A DNA stretch of 64,000 nt from an uncultured Coriobacteriaceae bacterium (GTDB lineage: Bacteria > Actinomycetota > Coriobacteriia > Coriobacteriales > Atopobiaceae), in contig CADAAU010000004.1 in assembly GCA_902786015.1 (NCBI GenBank), positions 62,001 through 126,000 on the forward strand, in the 5' to 3' direction. Position numbers and translations under genes: made by a program. Positions 58,452-64,000 of this stretch are shown here, in pieces (position 1 is the first letter of the stretch; each line of letters starts with the position of its first letter). Below the pieces are notes generated by a model. That model searched no databases and was not told the DNA's origin. It was given only the letters and a program-made list of their open reading frames with translations.

Positions 58452-60626
58452 ATGCCGTATCCAACAGATGCCGCCACTTGGAAACCCAAAGAGAGCCGGT
58501 TCAAGAGAATAGCTGCAATGGTTATCGCCTTCGTGATGGCCGTTTCGCTTGTTGCCTGCGGTGGAGGCACGGGCGGGAGTTCGCCAGCGCCAGCTGGTGA
58601 CGAAAGCGCGAACCAGAATGCAGACACTGCGGTCGTAGCCCCTGGTGAGCTTGCGGGTAAGCCATGGGTTACGTCGATTGTGCAGGGCAACCTGCCGGCC
58701 GAGCGGCCCGTGTCCAAGGACGACCTGTATACGCATTATGCCTACGACTATCTTGCGGCTCATCAGGAGCGGCCGGGTGATCAGTTGGAAGATCACGCCG
58801 CCGAAATAAAGAGCGCCAATTTGGCCGTGATCACGGACGGCTCGAAGACCGGCCACGATTTAGACCAACTACGCATCTTCTTCAATCAGGCGGCGGATTT
58901 CAAGAAGCTCAAAGAGACGGGCCTCTCGGAGGTGCAGCCCTACCTCGATCGCATCGCTGCGGTTAGCTCGATCGAAGAGATGAACGAGTTGCTTTTGGCC
59001 GAGGATTTTCCGTTCAGTCCTTTTATCCTGCCAGTTCTCACGCTGAGTGACACGCGTGAAGTCAATATTGTAAGCATCAACCCCAACCTCGTGCTCTCGG
59101 ATCCACTCTTGGTGGGCGGGATGTACTATCAGAACTCCGACGATCCGCAGAAGCAGGAGAGCATTGATAGGACCCTGCTGATAATGGGCAGCGATGCGCT
59201 TTTGGACCTTTACGCTCAGGGGATGGAAGCGGACGAGGTGATGGCGGCATACGAAAAGATTCGGGATTTCGAGAAGTCCTATGCGAAGCACCTGGATTAT
59301 AGCGGCAGGTACTCGACACAGGCATTTGGCGCCGCAGCCGAATCGGCGCGTGCTAGCTATATCACGCCTGACGAACTGTACGGTGAGTGTCCAAATTTTC
59401 CCATGAAGGCGATGCTCAAGAAGTTGGGAATGGACGGATCGCCCCTCTACAATTCGTCGGAAGGATGGGTGGAGGCATTCAACGAGAAGTGGACGAACGA
59501 GAATCTTGACGTCATCAAGCAAATCGCTTCACTCAAGGTGCTCAACGAGACACGTCCGTATCGTGACCCATCGGGCGTTAATCAGGTGAACGAACAGTCG
59601 GGCCTGCCTGCCCTTGATGCCGAGTCGTTTGCCTATAACGCATGCGATAATATGAATACTTTCGCGATAGTCTTGGGCAACACCTATGTGAACGAGGCTC
59701 TTGGAGCAAACGCCAAGGAGCGCCTGACGAAGCTCTCGCAGGAAATCGTGAACACGTACAAGGGTCTTGTTGGCAACACGGCATGGGTGGGAGAAGAGTC
59801 TCGAGCGCATGTGATCGAGAAGCTCGATCACATGACTCTTAACGTCCTCGAACCCACGGGCGGCTATTACGACTTTGGTGGACTTGAACTCACGCCTACC
59901 GATGCGGGTGGCACGCTTTTGGGTAACTATTTGAAGCTCAAGCAGTATCGCCAGGATCAAACCAGCAAGATGGTTGGCAAGCCAGCAGTTCCGGCGATTC
60001 TTTGGTTCTCGGTCAAGCCTACCCTGAACAATGCATTCTACGATTCCACGTCCAACTCCATCAACATCTGCCCGGGGTACGTGACGAGCTTGGTCTATTC
60101 CGACGAGATGAGCGACACGAGCATTCTTGCAGGTATCGGCACGACCATCGGTCACGAGATCAGCCATGGATTCGACTACGCTGGCGCGCAATACGACGCC
60201 TATGGCACGCCAAATCCTATGTTTACCGATGCCGATGCGGACGCATTCGTAAAGAAGTGCTCGGAGCTGGCCGCATATTACAGTGGTATCGAGGCACTTC
60301 CTGGCCTTATGGTCGATGGAGAGAACGTCAAGACGGAGGCTGCTGCCGATCTGTGCGGCATGCAGGCCGCCCTTGAGATTGCCGACAAGTCCGAGGGAGT
60401 CGACTACGACGAGTTCTTTACGACCTATTCACTCATGTGGGCGCAAACGGTGCCTGGCGATAATCTGCCATCCTTGCTCTTGGACACGCATCCGCTCAAC
60501 AACGTCCGCACGAACGTGAGCACACAGATGTTTGACCCGATTTACGAGAAGCTCGGCGTGAAGGAGGGCGACGGCATGTACCTCGCGCCCGACAAGCGCA
60601 TCAACGTGTGGGGGCCGAATGCATAG
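58452..60626 (+). CDS. M13 family metallopeptidase lipoprotein (PepO/neprilysin-like)
   Basis: A 724-residue exported zinc endopeptidase. The signal peptide (FKRIAAMVIAFVMAVSLVAC) ends in a lipobox with lipidation at the Cys, followed by a Gly/Ser-rich linker. The catalytic HExxH is in TTIGHEISHGFDYAGAQYD near residue 570. The third zinc ligand is the Glu in NVKTEAAADLCGMQAAL. The C-terminal NNVRTNVSTQMFDPIYEKLGVKEGDGMYL contains the HPxxNxxR-like substrate block (DTHPLNNVRTN). The ATG at 58452 has GGAAGGA 6 bp upstream, and the Met at 58425 lacks a site. Likely digests extracellular peptides. Confidence 0.92.
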   Translation: MPYPTDAATWKPKESRFKRIAAMVIAFVMAVSLVACGGGTGGSSPAPAGDESANQNADTAVVAPGELAGKPWVTSIVQGNLPAERPVSKDDLYTHYAYDYLAAHQERPGDQLEDHAAEIKSANLAVITDGSKTGHDLDQLRIFFNQAADFKKLKETGLSEVQPYLDRIAAVSSIEEMNELLLAEDFPFSPFILPVLTLSDTREVNIVSINPNLVLSDPLLVGGMYYQNSDDPQKQESIDRTLLIMGSDALLDLYAQGMEADEVMAAYEKIRDFEKSYAKHLDYSGRYSTQAFGAAAESARASYITPDELYGECPNFPMKAMLKKLGMDGSPLYNSSEGWVEAFNEKWTNENLDVIKQIASLKVLNETRPYRDPSGVNQVNEQSGLPALDAESFAYNACDNMNTFAIVLGNTYVNEALGANAKERLTKLSQEIVNTYKGLVGNTAWVGEESRAHVIEKLDHMTLNVLEPTGGYYDFGGLELTPTDAGGTLLGNYLKLKQYRQDQTSKMVGKPAVPAILWFSVKPTLNNAFYDSTSNSINICPGYVTSLVYSDEMSDTSILAGIGTTIGHEISHGFDYAGAQYDAYGTPNPMFTDADADAFVKKCSELAAYYSGIEALPGLMVDGENVKTEAAADLCGMQAALEIADKSEGVDYDEFFTTYSLMWAQTVPGDNLPSLLLDTHPLNNVRTNVSTQMFDPIYEKLGVKEGDGMYLAPDKRINVWGPNA

Positions 60627-60658
60627 TGCCACGGGGAGGCAATGACACACTCCGATTG

Positions 60659-61141
60659 CTACCCATACATTCTGTAGTACTCCTCGGCCTTGGATTGGGC
60701 CAAGCGTGAGCCGTTATGGCAGCGAGGGTTGTCCAGGGAGCAGTTGCGACGACAAGACCCGCAGGTAAAGCCGCTCAGGTACTCGTCTAGCGAGGGGATA
60801 TCCGTAGCCTGCTCCTCATCCGCCACCTCTTCCTGCGGCTGCTCTATCCGTGCGGTCGGGCCGGCGTGCGCGGAGGAGCCGTCCGACACGGTCTGCGCTA
60901 CGGGTTCGCCCTGTGTGGTGGCGTTAGGGGTGGCCTGTCCCGTCGGATCGACCAGCCCCGTTGGCTCTTCTTGCTCCGAGAGCTCATTTTGCTCCGCCGC
61001 GTCAGACGCCACCTCCGCGTCCGCGCTCGTGATCGTCTGGCCGCCCGTAAGTGCTGCCATCGCGGTGCGCACCCCCATGTAGGACACGCATATTGTGAGC
61101 CACACCGCAACAAAGGCACTTATGATCTTTTTTCTTGTCAT
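60659..61141 (-). CDS. secreted or anchored protein with C-terminal four-cysteine motif
   Basis: A 160-residue protein. The N terminus MTRKKIISAFVAVWLTICVSYMGV is a signal peptide or anchor, possibly cleaved after AMA. Residues 40-120 are acidic and low-complexity (Glu, Ala, Thr-rich). The C terminus has CGSCRRNCSLDNPRCHNG, spacing CxxCxxxCx(6)C, suited to an iron-sulfur cluster or metal site. The ATG at 61141 has GGAG 8 bp upstream, and a Met four codons earlier is the alternative. It is divergent from the dehydratase-like operon and may be its extracytoplasmic partner (inference). Confidence 0.68.
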   Translation of the reverse strand: MTRKKIISAFVAVWLTICVSYMGVRTAMAALTGGQTITSADAEVASDAAEQNELSEQEEPTGLVDPTGQATPNATTQGEPVAQTVSDGSSAHAGPTARIEQPQEEVADEEQATDIPSLDEYLSGFTCGSCRRNCSLDNPRCHNGSRLAQSKAEEYYRMYG

Positions 61142-61325
61142 CGACCGCTCCATCTTGCAGAGACTTCCAACAACGTTGCACTAGCTTTCCGCGAATCATA
61201 TCCCTCAGAGTTCAAATGGAGTTAAAGCCCCAAGCTGATTCTCCACACACAGAGCACCGTGCCTTTAACTTGGTTTGAACTACGCTCGCTAAGATGCCTC
61301 CGTACCAAACGACTGGAGGTAAGCA

Positions 61326-62603
61326 ATGTCATACGAGAGCGAGTATTCGGAGGCGCTGCAACGCATCTACGCGGCCAACGCAGACGTTATGTCCCTGCGC
61401 TATTTCTTGGATACGGCTGCAACCTGGCACGCAAGCTTTGCCTGGGACCCAAACGACATCCCCAAAACCGACCATGCGTATCCGCTTGTCGTCGTCCTCG
61501 GATTCGGAATCCCCGAGGAGCTTGTCTACGCGTGCGGCGTCACGCCGTGCATCCTGCTGGGCGGAAGCCATGCGTCCTGCCAGTGGTCGGACGACGCCGT
61601 GCCTCGTGACAGCGACCCCGCGAGTCGGTCCATCTTGGGATATGCCCAAAGACTCGCGGCGCGCGCGGACATAGACCCCCTCTTCGTGGTGCCCGTCGCG
61701 AACGACAACATGCGCAAGATCGCCTATTGCCTCAAGCTGGAAGGCCACGCGGTCGTATCCATCGACATTCCGCCCGTAGCCACGGATCCGTTCGCGCAAC
61801 AGGCGTGGGAGCGCTCCACCCAGACGTTGGTCCAGGCAGTCGCGCATCATGTTGGGAGGCGGGTTACGGCACGGCGCCTGCGCAATGCGAACCAGCTCGT
61901 GCGCAATGCGCGAGCAGCCATCCTGGCATTTGAGCGAAGCTGCGTGGAGTGTCCGGGGGTGCTCGATAACGAGGCGCGTCTTCTTGTGACGAACACCTAC
62001 TACCAGACCAATGACCTTGTCCAGTGGACGGCGGCCCTCAACGAGCTGGCCACAGAGGTCCGGACACGCTACATGACTATCGGGCAGCCAAGCACTACCG
62101 CGCCGTGCATCCTTGTTGTTGGCTCTCCGATCCTCTTTCCCCAATTCAAGGTGCTCGAGCTCATTAACGATGCGGGTCTTCGTATGCTGGCGACCGTGGA
62201 TGCTGCCAGCACGTCGCGCTTTGCCAGCCTGAGCGAAGAGGAGAGCTCGGGTGGCGTGGCCGCGCTCATGAGCGCACTCTCTCGCAAGCACTACGCCTTC
62301 GACTCGTCGAGCGCCTCCGTGATCAACTGGGCCATGGAGCGCTATGTGGAGCATCTTCTCTCCTCGATGGAAGTGGACGGTGTCGTTTTCCACATCCTAA
62401 AGGGGCAAATCGAATACGACTTCGCGCTCTCGCGTTTGGAACCTCTCTTCGACCGCTTGGACATCCCCGTGTTCCGGCTTGAGACGGACTACCAATACCA
62501 AGACGTGGAACAGCTGCGCATCCGCCTCGAGGCCTTTGCCGAGATGCTCGGACAGCGCAAGTTCGTTGCTGACCGCGCTTATGCGCGTCGTTACTGCGCA
62601 TAG
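61326..62603 (+). CDS. 2-hydroxyacyl-CoA dehydratase family protein (HgdB/BcrC-like)
   Basis: A 425-residue protein of the family that includes HgdB, FldC and benzoyl-CoA reductase subunits. GFGIPEELVYACGVTPCILL matches the opening of domain 1. GVVFHILKGQIEYDFALSRLEPLFDRLDIPVFRLETDYQYQDVEQLRIRLEAFAEML is the typical C-terminal block. Where family members carry the cluster cysteines (TCD, CPF/CSxxR, FCD), this protein has AND, PASRS and KGQ, so the usual 4Fe-4S ligands appear absent. It may be an accessory subunit. GGAGG precedes the ATG. It is first in an operon with a polyferredoxin gene. Confidence 0.82.
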   Translation: MSYESEYSEALQRIYAANADVMSLRYFLDTAATWHASFAWDPNDIPKTDHAYPLVVVLGFGIPEELVYACGVTPCILLGGSHASCQWSDDAVPRDSDPASRSILGYAQRLAARADIDPLFVVPVANDNMRKIAYCLKLEGHAVVSIDIPPVATDPFAQQAWERSTQTLVQAVAHHVGRRVTARRLRNANQLVRNARAAILAFERSCVECPGVLDNEARLLVTNTYYQTNDLVQWTAALNELATEVRTRYMTIGQPSTTAPCILVVGSPILFPQFKVLELINDAGLRMLATVDAASTSRFASLSEEESSGGVAALMSALSRKHYAFDSSSASVINWAMERYVEHLLSSMEVDGVVFHILKGQIEYDFALSRLEPLFDRLDIPVFRLETDYQYQDVEQLRIRLEAFAEMLGQRKFVADRAYARRYCA

Positions 62604-62621
62604 TAGGGGAGATGATATCCA

Positions 62622-63776
62622 ATGAATAGGAAAGGTCTCGTCACAGCCATAGTGTGCGCCCTCATGGTGTTGGTCGCCTACTTTGCTTGGCAGCTCGTCT
62701 TCTTTGAGTACGAGACAGACACGTACACGACCACGGCAGAGCTGCTGTTCACGATTGACCACCTAACCAAGCTCGTACCGCTCCTTATCATCGGCCTTCT
62801 TACGGCCGTCGGCATCGTGGCGTGCATCGTGGTTCGCAACGCCATTATGCGCCACGACGGCCAGCATGGCCCATTTTCAGCGCGGATCGCGACCGCTCCC
62901 AAGGGGTGCGTGCATGGCCGGCGTCCCTCTGCCTTCATGGTGGTGCGCTGGGTCTGCATGGTGGGCTTTTTCGTGGTTACGGTGTTCGGCGGCGTCCTGC
63001 TTGGTGTGCGCTACTCGTGGATCAGCATTCCCGTGTTGTCGTGTCCCGCAAACATGTCGCAGCTTACCGAGGCAAGCTGCTACTATCTCGCGCATCTGGA
63101 GGAGCTTGCCGGCCTGCCGCTCATGGGTATCGTGGCGTTCGTGGTCAGCACGCTAGGCTTCGTCATCGTATTTGGAAGGGTGCTCTGTGGCTTCGTGTGC
63201 CCCATGGGCCTTGCCCAGGATGTCATGCACAAGATTCGGCAGGCGACCAAGGTCGAGGGCATATCCATGACCGAGCGGATGTACCAGGCGCTCGTGCCTA
63301 TACGTTGGGTCATGCTGCTGCTTATGATTGGCCTCAGCTTCGTGGGTGGCAACTTTTGTAACTTCTGCCCGGCAATCGCCCTCACGCCCGTTGCCGCAGG
63401 TCTCTCCGTGAGCCTGTATGCAAGTGGGTTCCTCATGGTCTTCGTCCTTATCGCCAGCTTCTTCAAGCGTCGCTTCTTTTGCACGATCTGCCCGCTTGGC
63501 TACCTCATGGGGTTGGCACACGGCGTCCAGCCATTCCGCATAAGGAAGGACTGCACCGCATGCACCGAGTGCGGCGCGTGCTACGAGGCCTGTCCCATGG
63601 GTATCAAGCAGCTCTACACCGAGCGCGAGAAGACCGACGTAACAGACGTCTCGTGCATCATGTGCGGCGAATGCGTGCGGTGCTGCCCGGAGGACCGTGC
63701 TCTCTCGCTCACCTTCTTGGGGAAGGACGTCTTTGTTTCCAAGCGTTCGAGGGTCGTCCAGGGATACAGGAGGTAG
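62622..63776 (+). CDS. membrane 4Fe-4S polyferredoxin (NapH/YccM-like)
   Basis: A 384-residue membrane protein with about six hydrophobic segments. Cysteine sets are CGFVCPMG, NFCNFCPA, and CTICPLG, typical of NapH/NosR/RdxA-like proteins. A C-terminal bi-cluster ferredoxin part follows: CTACTECGACYEACPMG and CIMCGECVRCCPED, two CxxCxxCxxxC motifs. It carries electrons between membrane and cytoplasm. AGGGGAG precedes the ATG, 18 bp after the dehydratase-like gene. It probably supplies electrons to that protein or to the product of the next gene. Confidence 0.88.
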   Translation: MNRKGLVTAIVCALMVLVAYFAWQLVFFEYETDTYTTTAELLFTIDHLTKLVPLLIIGLLTAVGIVACIVVRNAIMRHDGQHGPFSARIATAPKGCVHGRRPSAFMVVRWVCMVGFFVVTVFGGVLLGVRYSWISIPVLSCPANMSQLTEASCYYLAHLEELAGLPLMGIVAFVVSTLGFVIVFGRVLCGFVCPMGLAQDVMHKIRQATKVEGISMTERMYQALVPIRWVMLLLMIGLSFVGGNFCNFCPAIALTPVAAGLSVSLYASGFLMVFVLIASFFKRRFFCTICPLGYLMGLAHGVQPFRIRKDCTACTECGACYEACPMGIKQLYTEREKTDVTDVSCIMCGECVRCCPEDRALSLTFLGKDVFVSKRSRVVQGYRR

Positions 63777-63780
63777 GGAC

Positions 63781-64000
63781 ATGGAATATGCAGGTGGCGC
63801 ACAGGAACAGCGCGAGCACAGACGCAAGCAGCGCTTTGCAACTAAGTCCATGCACATGACGCAAAAATACCTGCGTCGTATGCGCGACTTGGGAGGAACG
63901 ATGGAGCAGATGGAGCCCTTCTTCAATGTGCTGGAGCGCATCTACGTACAAGGGCTGGAGGTGGAGCGACCGCGCAACGTGAGGACCGTGGGAACGTATT
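63781..64000 (+). CDS. unknown protein, N-terminal part (cut by window end)
   Basis: The ATG at 63781 follows AGGAGGTAGGG, 4 bp after the polyferredoxin gene, so it is in the same operon. The 73 visible residues are soluble and charged (REHRRKQRFATKSMHMTQKYLRRMRD, then EQMEPFFNVLERIYVQGLEVERP). No motif can be assigned yet. Given its place it could be the second dehydratase-like subunit, which is inference. Confidence 0.6.
   Translation, partial: MEYAGGAQEQREHRRKQRFATKSMHMTQKYLRRMRDLGGTMEQMEPFFNVLERIYVQGLEVERPRNVRTVGTY

Noticed and set aside
1..64000. CRISPR arrays, tRNA or rRNA genes, integrase or transposase genes
   Set aside because: None was recognised. The regular array at 3246-3508 is not a CRISPR because its units alternate in orientation and the spacers are very short.

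Overview
The window reads as a chromosomal segment of a moderately high-GC anaerobic actinobacterium. The best fit is class Coriobacteriia (Olsenella/Atopobium/Collinsella relatives). This is an inference from the kind of genes present: anaerobic cobalamin synthesis, a GGGtGRT protein paired with a NifU-like scaffold, a 2-hydroxyacyl-CoA dehydratase-like protein with a membrane polyferredoxin, several reductases, and an M13 peptidase. No rRNA, tRNA or CRISPR array was seen.

Region 1 (1-6000) is a cobalamin locus in two convergent operons. On the plus strand are cobQ (cut by the window edge), cbiC, cobT and a cobC-type phosphatase. On the minus strand are a cysteine-rich small protein, cobU, cobS, a short CobU-like protein and a lipoprotein. 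Between them lies a 102-bp-period array of eight 25-bp units in alternating orientation.

Region 2 (6000-30350) is mostly core metabolism and housekeeping: the GGGtGRT/scaffold pair, a nitroreductase, an EamA transporter, a DJ-1 protein, a SWIM-SNF2 helicase, coaE, a lytic transglycosylase, uvrB, a cysteine-synthase-like enzyme, a double-glycine leader peptide, a D-2-hydroxyacid dehydrogenase, an alpha/beta hydrolase, an epimerase/SDR pair, TetR, a histidine acid phosphatase and a P1 peptidase. Palindromic intergenic elements recur at 10.7, 14.2 and 19.5 kb. A nuclease-like gene at 22.8-24.0 kb is bracketed by two copies of a 74-bp repeat.

Region 3 (30350-57150) is a dense accessory island that looks like anti-phage defence and genome conflict. 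It holds two ATPase plus RloB-type pairs and a third ATPase whose TOPRIM-like partner is broken. It also has a nuclease-SF2 helicase-HTH fusion with a chimeric truncated copy beside it, and a NERD protein and a GHKL ATPase. A TIGR04141/HNH operon faces a HEPN-like gene, and a WYL-SF1 helicase-nuclease fusion and an AbiE-type regulator/nucleotidyltransferase pair lie further on. A rhomboid protease plus 59-residue protein operon occurs twice. The second copy sits beside a decayed duplicate of the HEPN/HNH/TIGR04141 block, so this island has been built by segmental duplication and deletion.

Region 4 (57150-64000) returns to chromosomal genes: a DUF350 membrane protein next to a methyltransferase remnant, an M13 lipoprotein peptidase, a secreted four-cysteine protein, and an operon with a 2-hydroxyacyl-CoA dehydratase-like protein, a membrane polyferredoxin and a third gene cut by the window edge.

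The strongest candidates for something undescribed are the duplicated rhomboid/59-residue-protein operon, where 22 synonymous changes against one replacement show strong selection on the small protein, and the duplicated TIGR04141-HNH-HEPN block.
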